Below are positions 1 through 10,627 of a stretch of 64,000 nt of DNA, one piece after another. The translations under genes and the position numbers were made by a program. The stretch's first letter is position 1; every line of letters begins with the position of its first letter. Origin of the DNA: Pycnopodia helianthoides (taxonomy: Eukaryota; Echinodermata; Asteroidea; Forcipulatida; Asteriidae); contig CM063258.1 of the NCBI GenBank assembly GCA_032158295.1, forward strand, positions 13,863,703 through 13,927,702, in the 5' to 3' direction. The notes beneath the pieces were generated by a model that saw only the letters and a program-made list of their open reading frames with translations, searched no databases and had not been told where the DNA came from.

Positions 1-100
1 GATGTGAAATTGCCATCGCAGAGATGAAATGCTTGACCCTTGTGGTGACCCAAACCTTCAGATATCTTAGTTAAAACTATAAAGAGAGTCTGTAAACCTC

Positions 101-385
101 TTCCATTTGCCTTGCCTTTGCCTTACCTTGCCTTTTCCTTTCCTTTCCTTTGCCTTGCCTTGCCTTGGCTTTTCCTTTGCCTTGCCTTGGCTTTTCCTTT
201 GCCTTGCCTTGGCTTTACCTTTTCCTTTGCCTTGCCTTGCCTTATCCTTTTCCTTTGCCTTGCCTTGCCTTGGCTTTTCCTTTGCCTTGCCTTGGCTTTT
301 CCTTTTCCTTTGCCTTGCCTTGGCTTTTCCTTTGCCTTGCCTTGGCTTTTCCTTTGCCTTGCCTTTTCCTTTGCCTTGCCTTGGC
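101..385. repeat. Pyrimidine-rich minisatellite (CCTTTGCCTTGCCTTGGCTTTT-like)
   Basis: About 285 bp of tandem and higher-order repeats built from CCTTG and CCTTT blocks, with a main period of about 22 bp and shorter variants. The + strand has almost no A. All three forward frames stay open and give repetitive Leu/Pro/Phe/Cys peptides, which are by-products of the repeat and not genes. Confidence 0.95.
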
Positions 386-996
386 CGTGTTCATCCAGTG
401 TCAGATGTAGCCCTCTTCATGTGCTCGCCATTTTCCTCTGTCTTGTTCTTGTCTTATGCATGGTCCACCCAGGTAGGATGTGATGTCAACCTCCCCCCAC
501 TCTTTTTTTCTATCTGCCTCATTTCCTCTTCCCTGTTCTTGGTTGCCAATCTGAAATTCTTCTGGTTTTATATGTTGTCGTAACGCGTGCCACGTGTCTA
601 CCATCTCCACAATGCCTCTGTGGTTTTGACAATCATGTCCTTTACTCCTGTTTTCTATCATTTAACATCTTGCGATTCCATTGACTTTATCCCAACACAA
701 AGACAGAACTTTTTTTAAATTTTCAGGATTTTTCATTTTGATACCATCTCAATTGTCTCGTTTCTTAGAGCCTCTCCCAGCGGCAGTTACGCCAACTGCA
801 TGCGGTTGTCTTTCAGTTTCTACCTCGACAAGGACTTGCAAGAGGCCGCCAGAGGCATCGCCGCGGCAACCAAGAAGTATCTCTCCAAATGATTCGATTT
901 TGAAACCGAGCGACTGTCTGTTTTGCCGATTTTTGTTTCAGACACCGTATCGAACGCAGACAGCCTTAAACGTTGTGGCAGGAAGTTCTGGTTGGA
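386..996. other. Non-coding stretch, nothing recognised
   Basis: Mixed-composition sequence without a recognisable gene or repeat family. Open frames of up to 112 codons have no similarity I can name. Confidence 0.5.
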
Positions 997-1016
997 AGGT
1001 CATAGGTCAAAGGTCA
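997..1016 (+). promoter_or_regulatory. Triple AGGTCA direct repeat with 1-bp spacing (DR1-DR1)
   Basis: Three perfect AGGTCA hexamers at 997-1002, 1004-1009 and 1011-1016, each separated by one base. DR1 is the preferred site of RXR-type, HNF4 and COUP-TF nuclear receptors. Occupancy is not shown by the sequence, and the nearest recognisable gene is about 31 kb away. Confidence 0.6.
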
Positions 1017-1174
1017 TAGGCCAGATGGCACTGGCTAACCTTCCTTTACTGAAAGCCATTTTGTACATGCGCCCAAGAGTATGTTAAAATTGCAACAATT
1101 ATAATCAGTGATTGGGTAGTTTGTGAAGAATGTTTAATCTATTGGATAGTTTTTTTGTACTTCAATGGAGCATT

Positions 1175-1647
1175 GAAGAGGGATTCGAAGGTCAAAATAA
1201 GTTTTTGCGATTCACTCATTTTCCAATAAATAAGAGTCCTTACAAACAAAAATGACCAGTCTCTAACCTCGCGTTAAAATGGTGTAAAAAGCCACTTTGC
1301 TTGATGCCCTTCAGGTGCACTTTCGATGACGTCACATTTCAAATATAGTTATGGTCTGCAATTTTCAGCTCATTTTCAGTTCATTCCTGAATTCTGATGG
1401 TATTCAATCAAAACGAAATTGAACTTAACATTTTGGCTGGCGCAAAAATTCCTCTTTGGAATGTACAGACCTATTTGGTTTTTTGCTGTCCGATTACGTC
1501 ACGTTTCAAATTTAATTCTGAAAGAGTATAATTAAAGTTACATTTTATACCATTTTAGTGAGGTTAGAGAATATAATTGTATTTTGTTTCCCACTTTTAT
1601 GAGTGCTCTTTTTATTGGAAAATGAGTGCATCACAAAGCCCCTTTAA
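1175..1647 (+). mobile_element. Family I TTAA-type miniature element, copy 1 (diverged)
   Basis: Starts GAAGAGGGATTCGAAGGTCA and ends with the inverted form, in which ATGAGTGCATCACAAAGCCC is followed by CTTTAA. It shares the internal mirrored block 'CTCTAACCTC...GTTAAAATGGTGTAAAA' with copies at 7.26 and 20.46 kb. No coding capacity. Confidence 0.7.
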
Positions 1648-1913
1648 TTGATGAAGTGATCTCCGAAGGCACTTTCCACCTAAAAGTACACCAAATTATT
1701 TCCTTCTTCCCTTTTTTTTCAACGAAGTACAAGGTGTAGAAACGATTTCACTGCAAGGCATAATGAAAAAAATTGATAGGTCTTTATTTTTTAAAAAATT
1801 ATGAAAAAATATATTCTATCCAAAAAATTAATTTATGGGGTAGAAAGATATAGCATAAGGTTTGGGGTGTTACACGTTGATATGGAAAAAGAACCAGTGG
1901 TGTAACAACTTGA

Positions 1914-2073
1914 GGTTTCGATCCGTATGCTCTGATGGTCTTCAGAAGAAAGCTGTTACCAATCGGGTCTTTGCCGAACCGCCACAACTCAACGTTTCGA
2001 TCCGTATGCTCTGATGGTCTTCAGAAGAAAGGTGTTACCAATCGGGTCTTTGCCGAACCACCACAACTCAGAG
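1914..2073. repeat. Two-copy 80-bp tandem duplication
   Basis: The unit begins GTTTCGATCCGTATGCTCTG at 1914 and again at 1994. The copies differ at only a few positions, so the duplication looks recent. Confidence 0.9.
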
Positions 2074-2413
2074 AAAGATTTCATGTTCTCGGTGCCACCG
2101 CAAACCACCAGATTGTTTCTCTACCGTGCAAAGTTTCAAATTCTACTCCGAAATAAATAGTTGGATGCCCATTTGAACTGGACTTTGACTCTTCTAGCTG
2201 TGCTAAAAGGTTGAGTCATACTTTGGTAGTGACCCTGAACAAAAAAGTGTGATTAATATCAGAATGTTTACTTGTTATAAATAAAGTAAGAGTAGTAAGA
2301 ATCCTGCAAAATTATTTTACCTGAAGTGCCCCCGTTGATTCGAAATCAATAAAAGTATGTCGACAAAATTTGAATATCCAAAGATTGCCTGCAGGCAACT
2401 TGTGGAGAACCAA

Positions 2414-2479
2414 ATTTCAGTGGTGTCTGTTTGTGAATGCTGCGGCCAGAGATGCGGTTGGTACTCACCTCGCAATGTG
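2414..2479 (-). mobile_element. Family E miniature element fragment
   Basis: About 66 bp that match, in reverse complement, the distal half of the family E element at 34.82-34.89 kb. The shared block contains GCATCTCTGGCCGCAGCATT and flanking sequence, nearly identical. Confidence 0.8.
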
Positions 2480-2540
2480 TCCAAACAATGTGTTGTATTT
2501 CTGGTGACGCACAGAGTCTGTGAATCTGTGAACAACTGGA

Positions 2541-2726
2541 CCCAATTACATAGAGCTGCTTAAGCACAAAAAGGTAGCCAAGCACAACAAAATTATGCTT
2601 ACCAGATTTCCAGCTAAACTACCATGTCACGTGTACAGTTTGTGACTGGTATCCTGCTTATTTCAGCTTAGCAGACAATTGTTAAGCAATCATTTCTGCT
2701 TAAACAGCTCTATGAATTTGGGCGCT
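2541..2726. repeat. Family F snap-back element, copy 1
   Basis: A palindromic element of about 185 bp. It starts CCAATTACATAGAGCTGCTT and ends AACAGCTCTATGAATTTGGG, so its ends pair. Inside are the family blocks 'AAGCACAAAA', 'TGCTTACCAG' and 'TGACTGGTATCCTGCT'. No open reading frame. Class unknown; likely a non-autonomous element. Confidence 0.8.
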
Positions 2727-3007
2727 GGGAGTTACCGGTTCTAAAATAAAGGGGGAACCCATGGCCGCAAGCCATTTTCAGGACATTTTTGACATCGATG
2801 GTTTGTTTCATCAAGGATTTCTTGTAATCAATGACGTAACTGGACATTTTTATTTGGGGGCACGCAAGGCAGTACTCGCGAGGGAAAACATATCATTTTG
2901 TTATTATTTTTTAGAGACTAATCATTTTCAGACTAAAAGTCATAAATATATATCGTATTTAAATTTAACCAATTATGTGTCACACCTCTAAGAGAAGACC
3001 ATCAAAG

Positions 3008-3205
3008 AAGATGGGTGGCTAGTGCATGAATTGCTCATCTCTCACCACTGTGGCCTTGGTTCGATTCCTGGCTAGGGCTATGTGAGTACAGTTGTGCGGG
3101 GGTTCTCTCCTATGTATGCCACAAGGGTTTTGCTCTGGACCCTCCAGTTTTCTGGCCGCAGTTCAGCTATGGGCTGCGGTGGCCGAAGTAGAATAAACCA
3201 TTTCA
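3008..3205 (+). mobile_element. tRNA-derived SINE, family S4
   Basis: A tRNA-like head has an A-box-like TGGCTAGTGCA (3014-) followed about 40 bp later by the B-box GGTTCGATTCC (3058-3068). An unrelated body with 'GGGTTTTGCTCTGGACCCTC' follows. Only one copy is seen in the window. The mutated cloverleaf rules out a functional tRNA. Confidence 0.65.
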
Positions 3206-3723
3206 AATCGAATTCCTTTCTCAGGAAAAATGAAACACTTCACATTTCTGCAGTCTTTTGTAGAAAGTTAGGATCATTTTCCGCCAAAATTGTTAAAGTC
3301 TTATTTTATTCAAATTAAGTATTAACTAAATTTATCCGACTAACTCTTAAAGGTTTATCACTTTTATGTTTTGGGTAGATTGTGGAAATAAAAACATTAT
3401 CTTTGCACCATGGTTTGATTATTTTCGTACATGCAATTTAAACATGAATGTTTGTTATTTTGTGATGATAAAAATTTGATTTTGTGTATCAACAGCATGT
3501 GAGATAATGGTCTCTAACAGGTGTGTTATTGAAAGTTAGCCAGGCATAATAGTTTACCCTGCAAAAAAATGTAGGTCATTCTTAATTAGTATAGACCTTG
3601 TGCATTGATGTCATCCATCCGCCATCTTGGAGGTAAACTGATGGGCCAATGAACAGCCTCCTTTTGATCTCTAGCCGAGGGCGCCCTAATGACTTCACGC
3701 ACATAAGGTTCATTAGTGCACGC

Positions 3724-3909
3724 ATTCTATTTTTTGCATCCCTGTGGAGACATCTTTTGATCTTTCCTTTGTCCCTGTAGTTAAGAACCTCCCATAGACT
3801 TTGTACACAAAATTCCTTGTGGAGCAACCCAGTCTTTAGCAATTCCCTATGGAGACCCTTTGTTTTCCCTTTTCTGTTTTGTTCTCGGTCTCCATAAGGC
3901 AGTGAAAAT
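3724..3909. repeat. Dispersed repeat J, copy 1
   Basis: About 185 bp nearly identical to 7631-7818, including GTAGTTAAGAACCTCCCATA and TTCCTTGTGGAGCAACCCAG. The minus strand stays open in both copies (about 110 codons each), but frame preservation over such short, similar copies is not evidence of a gene. The sequence just upstream has CCGCCATCTTGG, a YY1-like site. Confidence 0.85.
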
Positions 3910-3960
3910 GAAATCATATCTACAGCATTGGCTTTTATGGACTCTTTTTTAAAGCCAATT

Positions 3961-4357
3961 TTAAAGGAACATTACAGAATTGGTAAGAACAAAACTTGAA
4001 ATATATACATTTTTTGATCACAGATTTACATAAAACTTACACGGTCTAATGATGATGATAGTAGAAAACATCCCTTGAAATATTTCTGTCTGAAACGCCA
4101 TATTTGATGAGAAATAAATGAACTAATTTTCCGATTGGAGTTTATCGCTCAGTGAGCGTTTTATTCACTTGTTGAATCTATATGACTTTCATGCAAATGT
4201 GTAATCGGTTTTTCACTATTTTCTCGTAACCCAGATGGCCGATCGATCTCAAACTTCTACAGGTTTGTCAGTTCATGTATATGGTGGATTACATAAAGTG
4301 CTTACACTGCCAGCAACTGTTTTGTTAGCAAAAACCAATTCTGTAATGTTCCTTTAA
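3961..4357 (-). mobile_element. Family A TTAA-flanked MITE, copy A1 (complete)
   Basis: Begins TTAAAGGAACATTACAGAAT and ends with its exact inverse, a terminal inverted repeat of about 23 bp. Both ends sit at TTAA, as expected for piggyBac-type target sites. About 395 bp, no transposase. The centre contains the palindromic stretch CGCTCAGTGAGCG. The core reads on the minus strand. Confidence 0.95.
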
Positions 4358-4397
4358 GGGTTTGCAAAAAACATTGGTAAGATTGAGACTGTAAATA

Positions 4398-4560
4398 TTT
4401 AAGTCTGGAGTAACTTTGGTCCGAGTCCCGAGTCCTAAGTCGCATGAGACGAGCTCGTAAGTTTGGAGTCGGGTAGGCGGAGTACAAGTTCAAGGTTCGA
4501 GTCACCTGGGTTGAGTTTGAGTCCAAGTCTCAAGTCACTTGGGTCGAGGTGCTTGGGTCC
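4398..4560. repeat. Degenerate GAGTC/AAGTC-rich short tandem repeat
   Basis: Many imperfect copies of GAGTCC, AAGTCT and GAGTCG in about 160 bp. Traces of the same motif occur at 5310-5350 and 11430-11510. Confidence 0.6.
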
Positions 4561-4854
4561 AGTCCAAAAGAAAAATCATAAGAAAAATGAATAATCGACC
4601 TGTGCAAGATTAGATCTAACAATCAGTTGGTTAAGATAACGGAGCACCATTTTTGACCAACCTAATTAGAAATGGCTCCATGTTTTCATCTGTGTTCTGA
4701 ACATTACAACTACTTGTGGTAAATGCCAGGGTTGGTTTTGCCCTTTTTTTTCAGAAAAGTAAGCACAAATTATGTATTTCAAACAATTACTTGGTAAAAT
4801 ACTGTGTCTCGCTGAGTGACCAAGTTCTCAATGTCAAGTCCAGCAGTCTATTTC

Positions 4855-5260
4855 GTAGAGCTGCTTAAGCACAAAAGTAGCTAAGCATAAAACGAATTAT
4901 GCTTACCACAATAAGGTCACCAGCCAAAATACAATTTGAGATGTATGACTTGTGACTGGTTTCGTGCTTTTCTTTTGCTAAATAGAACATTTTTAAGCAT
5001 AGTTTTAAGCATATACTTTTGGTAATTGTCGATCACTTGTATTCTCACTTGGTGTGTCCCAACATTTGCATAAAATAACAACCTGTGAAAATTTGAACTC
5101 AATTAGTCGTCGAAGTTGCTAGAAAATAATGAAAGAAAAAACACCCTTGTTGCACCAGCCAAAAAATACAATTTCACATGTTCTGGTTTCCTGCTGGTTT
5201 TTTTTTTTGCTTAGCAGTAAACAAATTAAACAACATTTTCTGGATAAGCAGTTTTATTCG
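4855..5260. mobile_element. Mosaic of two family F pieces around a family C fragment
   Basis: A family F left part (GTAGAGCTGCTTAAGCAC, 4855-) runs to about 5015. It is followed by a family C piece (about 5018-5157, containing ACCTGTGAAAATTTGAACTC, plus strand), and then another F part with 'TTCACATGTTCTGGTTTCCTGC'. No terminal TTAA remains on the C piece, so this is an old, rearranged nest. Confidence 0.75.
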
Positions 5261-6264
5261 GAAATTTGGCCTAGGTTGTGATTGTAAAGTTAAAGGTTTA
5301 TCACATATGGCTCAGGTCGAGTCTGAGTCACCAAAATTGCTACTTGAGTCGGAACAAACTTTGAATCTTATAAAACTGTTATTTCCCCCAGGTGCAATTT
5401 TTTGAGAAAAATGTGCAAAATTGGTATTAAATCCTATACCATTTTATGTACATATTGGTCAGCCCTGGTACTCGATAAAGTTTTCATACGTTATTCCAAG
5501 AGCCAAAATATCATGGTTGTCCCCCAGTTCCTCTGAAATATCCCAAACATAATCAAGCATTACTAGTATGTTTACAATAATCTTCGGATTCTGTGAAAAC
5601 ATTTTCTAAAAAATCTGATCGTGAAAGTTAAACAGCGCCCTCCCGGTGGCCCCCGAACTTGGAAGCCAAACAGGAAGGACGCGCGAACTCGGTCATGACA
5701 ACCTTGGCAGAGAACTCGAACCGCTCCAGTGTCAGTGGCCTTCCTGGCCTACTTTCTGGAATTAACAGCTATCCCTAGTCTTCCGCACCATGGCCCAGCC
5801 TACCTGTAGAGAGTCTTCCTCTCTCTGTCTGTCGGGTCACCAACTTCAAGGGGGGAGGGAGGGTTAGGGTCACGGTCGCAAAAGGGTGTCAACATCTCGG
5901 CGGTCCAAATTGTCGATTTGTGTTGGCTCTTTTTCTTTCTCTCTCTCTCTCGAGGGGTGCTGATTAAGTGAAAGGGGAGAGGAAAGTGGGCCAAGCTTGC
6001 GGGGAGAGTCTGGGTGATGTGGGTGCGGCTCAGTGACGTGGACGTGCTTGGTAGACGATGAAATACGGGGGGATTTCGGTGGTACGATCGAACCTCCCCG
6101 ATCTTGAAGCCGAGGTGCCCCCTAAAAAAATTTATAAAAATAGATAAAAAATGGGGAACCTCTTAAAAACGTAAGCAGCGAATGATTAAATATTCGTCTA
6201 TGAATATGCATTCTCGTGGTCGTCAGAAGGAATTGTGGTTTTGGTTTGGTTTGGTGTTTTGGGA
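5261..6264. other. Non-coding stretch with a GC-rich patch (about 5633-6120)
   Basis: From 5633 the base composition rises in G and C, with CpGs and a CT-rich run near 5935-5952. No exon, donor/acceptor pair or known motif convinces me. It could be a CpG-rich regulatory region. Confidence 0.35.
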
Positions 6265-6394
6265 CGTTTTTTGTGTGAATGTACATGTACATCGTTGTAC
6301 CCATGCATGTTGATTGGGTGATCATTGGGTGTTTTTGTGTGTGAATGTACATGTACATCGTTGTACCCATGCATGTTGATTGGGTGATCATGGA
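6265..6394. repeat. Two-copy 66-bp tandem duplication
   Basis: GTGAATGTACATGTACATCG starts at 6275 and again at 6341. The two units are almost identical and include CCATGCATGTTGATTGGGTG. Confidence 0.9.
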
Positions 6395-6458
6395 AGTTAA
6401 GGGGAAATGTATCCCCTTCTCCCTATGCCCCCCTTCCCACGCCCACCCTGCTTCGAAC

Positions 6459-6653
6459 TCCATAGAGCTGTTTAGCACAAAAAGTAACTAAGCACAACAT
6501 GATTATTATGCTTTACCCCAGAAAAGGATTACCAGCCTAAATACAATTTCACATGCAGCATCTGTGACTGGTATCCTGCTCATTTTTGCCTGAGCAGAAA
6601 AAACTTATAAGCAACATTATTTTGCTTAAGCAGCTCTCTTTGAAATTGGGTCC
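6459..6653. repeat. Family F snap-back element, copy 2
   Basis: Begins TCCATAGAGCTGTTTAGCAC and ends AAGCAGCTCTCTTTGAAATT plus GGG. It contains the family blocks for accession-like positions 'TTACCAGCC' and 'TGACTGGTATCCTGCTCATT'. Confidence 0.8.
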
Positions 6654-7002
6654 TGATTGTGCGTACTACCCCCGTCCCTGGTAATTGTATTTACTTACGG
6701 TGTTGTAAACCTGCCACAAATTTCCTGACCAAAACCGATTGGGACAAAAAACTCGACCCTTCCTGGGAATGAAATTCGATCCTCCTGCTTGTCATGTTGC
6801 CCCCCCCCCCCACAATTTTACCCACTACAGATTCCTCCATGAATCAACCCCCAAAACCACACTCGTCCGGCCAGCTGGGTTGAAAACCAGACCGTCGACC
6901 TGACTGAACCCTGGTTGTAACTACCGGTCACCCGTACTCGTCACGGGCTCGACCACAATAATTCTCCAAACTGTAAACTTCAACCACATGACTTTTTCAC
7001 CC

Positions 7003-7143
7003 CTTGCATATATAAAAAGGTTCGCTCAAAGTTGAGGTTCGCTCAAAGTTTAACTCTTTTTTTTCTTCTGACTCGGCAAAAGTTTCTCGGAAATGGTGGT
7101 GTTATTTTGGTTTCCGACCTTTCAAATCGTTTTCAAAGACGTT
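7003..7143 (+). promoter_or_regulatory. TATA-like promoter with possible short exon
   Basis: TATATAAAAAGG at about 7009-7020 is a canonical TATA box. A direct repeat of GGTTCGCTCAAAGTT follows it, and GACGTT|GTAAGTG at 7143/7144 is a good splice donor. A short frame from the ATG at 7093 runs into the donor. No acceptor partner or known protein can be named, so this may be chance. Confidence 0.25.
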
Positions 7144-7257
7144 GTAAGTGACATCTGAGAAACAACTCGATGTTTGTTTCCAACTTCTTTGGTAAACTTT
7201 CTTGTCACGGGTTCGTGATACCGTGAGAAATACATGCAGTTATTGTTTTTATGAGTC

Positions 7258-7893
7258 GAAGAGGGGCTCCAAGTTCAAATTCAGTTTTGTGTTTCACTCA
7301 TTTTCAAATAGATTCTTATGAAAATGGGGAGAATATTACAAGTCTCTAACCTCCTGTTAAAAAAAAGGTGTAAAAATGCACAACATTCAAAAACATTCGA
7401 TGACGTCTGTGTATTTTTTTCAACATATACTTCTACTATATTTCAGTTCATTCCTGAATTTTTATGATTTTCAATCAAACTTTTCTTTGGAATGTGCAGA
7501 CCTATTGTTGTTGCTGCTTGATGTTTCAAATTTCGCTTTAAAAAGAGGATCTAATAAAATGACATCTTAGACCATTTAACGTGAGGTTAGAGACTTGTAA
7601 CCCCCCCTCCCACACACACCACACACACACATTCCTATTGTTTGCATCCCTGTAGAGACATCTTTTGTTCTTTCCTTTGTCCCTGTAGTTAAGAACCTCC
7701 CATAGACTTTGTACACAAAATTCCTTGTGGAGCAACCCAGTCTTTAGAATTTCCCTATGGATACCCTTTGTTGTCCCTTTTCTGTTTTGTTCTCGGTCTC
7801 CATAAGGTAGTGAATATGAGAGCACACTTTCTTGAGGACTCTGTCTATTGGAAAATGAGTGCATCACAATGAATTTGAACTTGGAACCCCTCT
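7258..7893 (+). mobile_element. Family I miniature element, copy 2, interrupted by repeat J
   Basis: Starts GAGGGGCTCCAAGTTCAAAT (7261) and ends with the inverse, TTTGAACTTGGAACCCCTCT followed by TTAA. The right arm (ATTGGAAAATGAGTGCATCA) is separated from the 'GTGAGGTTAGAGACTTG' block by repeat J, so J was inserted after I. Confidence 0.85.
7631..7818. repeat. Dispersed repeat J, copy 2 (nested in family I)
   Basis: Nearly identical to 3724-3909. An ACACAC-rich run precedes it. It sits inside the family I copy. Confidence 0.85.
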
Positions 7894-10252
7894 TTAAAAA
7901 AAGTTAGCAATGGTTGTGATCTGTGACACTAAAAAACACTTTTCCGCACACTGACAAACTTTAGGGCCTACTCCTGCGGGGCAGTGCCTTCCAGTACGAG
8001 ACTCTTCAGTCTATTTGAGGATCGTGTACTATTAAACACTCGGTAATTACACGTAAACGTGTTAGACGAATTACCAGTCGTCTTTAGCGTGCTTGATAAC
8101 TTCGACTGAACTTTGGAATCTGTATCAAACATCCGGAAAAGTGTACCCATCTGACAAATTCATTGACCAGAAAACCGTGAGCTGGATGTTTTAATCTTAG
8201 TGGATTCGATTGTGAGGCTTCAGCCAAAGGTCTCGTACAGCTGTTTTGACCGATAAAGCAAAGCCGTGTGCTTTGCTATAACGGATTTAAATTATTGCGT
8301 GGCACATGCAATAAAAAATCTGCCGGTAAAATTAAGCGCGCTCTATGGTTAAATGGTCTACGAATTAAATGAAAATTCTGTTGACAGAAAACGTCTGCTG
8401 TCTCTGCCTACTTGCTTAGAGATGAAATTTGGCTCCTGGCAGGGGCTTTGACTTAAAAATCAATCAGCCCTTCCTTTGAAATATGCTAATTCCGTTCACG
8501 CATGCGTACAGACACTTTTGATTGGCAAACGCCATATTGTGCACAGCGCAGACGCAAAAACGCGTACGCGACTCGCCACCATTAGCCCCGTACAAGAAAA
8601 GGCGTGATGGTCCCCCATTTTCACCTCCGCTCGGTCTAGGGCCTCTTCCTAAGGTGCTGGGATGGGCTGACGTATACACATGCGCATTGGACCAGTCCTC
8701 CTGACCTCAAAACCCCCAGGTCGCCTCTTTCTGTTTTTACGAACGATTCTACTCTCGATAACAATGTAGCTCTATTGTGGAAATCCAATGCAAATCATTT
8801 TTTTGTCAATCTGTGCATTGTACTAAAAAATACGGCTCGATCGCAACATTCTTCTTAGTTTGATATAAAGAGATCGTTAATACATTATTCATGTGGCATC
8901 CGTGCTTTATTAATATCGTGTGCGTTACATGTTGTGATTGTGCGCCGACTGCAGTGCAATCGTTCCCATCATGCATCGCTACATCCTGAACAAGAATTTG
9001 TACAAGCTCACCAGTCCATCCCAGCGGTCTTTGGATGAGACCGGTGATGAGGCCGAGCGAACAATTATTTTCACCCATGTTTGTGCGCACGCGCCCGTTG
9101 TGCAATTTACGGTCTACTGATTTAATCGTTGGTTGAGTTTATGATGTCCGTCTTATAGCTGGTACGCGCGTGTGAACGCTTAACGTCAATATGATCGCGT
9201 ACGACACCAACTAAAAATGCCAAAGGTTTATGTAACCATTATTTCGCGCACTTGTGAACGATCGTTTGTACTGGTGAAATAGTTAGCACTGTTTACCAAT
9301 TAGGCCTAATTGATGAATTTTCCCTTCGTCAATCGTTACGATAGTATGGGGAAATTTCTTGTTTTCTGTAGAATTGGATATCATTAATTTACATGACCTG
9401 TCCGAAGGTATCATATTTATTTTTACAATATTTGTATAAACAAAGTGAAGCTAAATTACTTCTTGTTTACAAGATTGGTAACTAGGCCTAGGCCTATATC
9501 GAGTTTCAATCTGAAGCAGTTGGGAAACTAGGATTTATTTTTTTAAATAAAAGAATAAAAATACAAATGGTGGGGGGGGGGTGGTGCACAAGGGGCGCAC
9601 CCTTTTTTCTAGGTGGCACATCTGGCCTATTAAAACTTTAGTTTCAGTTTGGTCATTTTTTCTTGAACACGCCCCTTTCAGCGCTCTCGTTATGTCATTT
9701 ACTATTTTGTATAAGATAATCTGACGTGTACAGTATGTTGAAACAAATAAATTGCCTGCATTTAAAAGAAGAAAAAATAGCTTTAAAAACAACTGAAATT
9801 ACTGCAAAAAGGTTATTAATGTAACATCTTATTCTGGAATCTTTGATAGCAGAAGTCCATATTTCAAACAGGGGGACCCTCCCCTTAATTACGCCCCTTA
9901 ATTATGCCCCTTGGTGACGTCACTGTTCTAAGATCTCTCTGGTTATATATTTTCCACTATAGTACCAACTAGTACCAAGAGAAGTATTTGCGTCCGAGAT
10001 ACAGTCAAAAGTTGAGTAAGTATAGCATTTAAAAGACCACCATTTACACTTGCTTATTCGATTGCACACAATGTTTTAAGATTAATCGTTATACAAACGT
10101 GCACAAAGTCTCGTGCCAATTTATTTCAGTATTTTGTTTTTCTCTGAATCTTTTTCGTCGAATTTTGATGACATTTTCACAGGTTCGTTTCATGATGTTT
10201 TTTCTTATTTTGTTATTGGAAACTTGAGACTGGAAATGGTTTTATAATCCCT
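7894..10252. other. Non-coding stretch with a CpG-rich patch (about 8450-8720)
   Basis: The patch at 8450-8720 has many CpGs and palindromes such as ACGCATGCGT and GCGTACGCG. At 8938-9120 a frame of 60 codons has coding-like codon choice but no recognisable product. The remainder is AT-rich without features. Confidence 0.4.
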
Positions 10253-10627
10253 TTAAAGGTGTGATACAGGATTGGTGGAGCTGACAAATTAGTCGCAGAT
10301 GGTGGAAATGTTTTGTGTGACCAACCATAATACATGAAATAACAAACCTGTGAAAATTTAGACTTAGTCTGTTGTGTGAGTCAGGAGAAAATAGTGACAA
10401 ACCATGCACAGTTTTCAGCATGTAAACACATTGTCCTGAACTTTGGGTTGTAACAACCCAAATCAGCTGTTGTGGGTTTTTGTTAGGTTTTCAGATACAG
10501 CTTTCTTTAATATGACTTCATTTTCAGAGGGAAATATTTGACAGGAAAAATGGTTCTAGTATGAACTTCATAACCAGTTAGCTTTCAGACTGAAATTATC
10601 CTTACCAATCCTGGATAATTCCTTTAA
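10253..10627 (+). mobile_element. Family B TTAA-flanked MITE, copy B1 (complete)
   Basis: Starts TTAAAGGTGTGATACAGGAT and ends ACCAATCCTGGATAATTCCT followed by TTAA. The terminal repeats are imperfect. The core AACAAACCTGTGAAAATTTA reads on the + strand, then CATGCACAGTTTTCAGCATG. The right TTAA (10624-10627) is also the left TTAA of A2. No coding capacity. Confidence 0.9.

Noticed and set aside
107..583. Three overlapping open frames of up to 158 codons rich in Leu, Phe, Pro and Cys
   Set aside because: They are translations of the pyrimidine-rich minisatellite, and all three frames are open for that reason.
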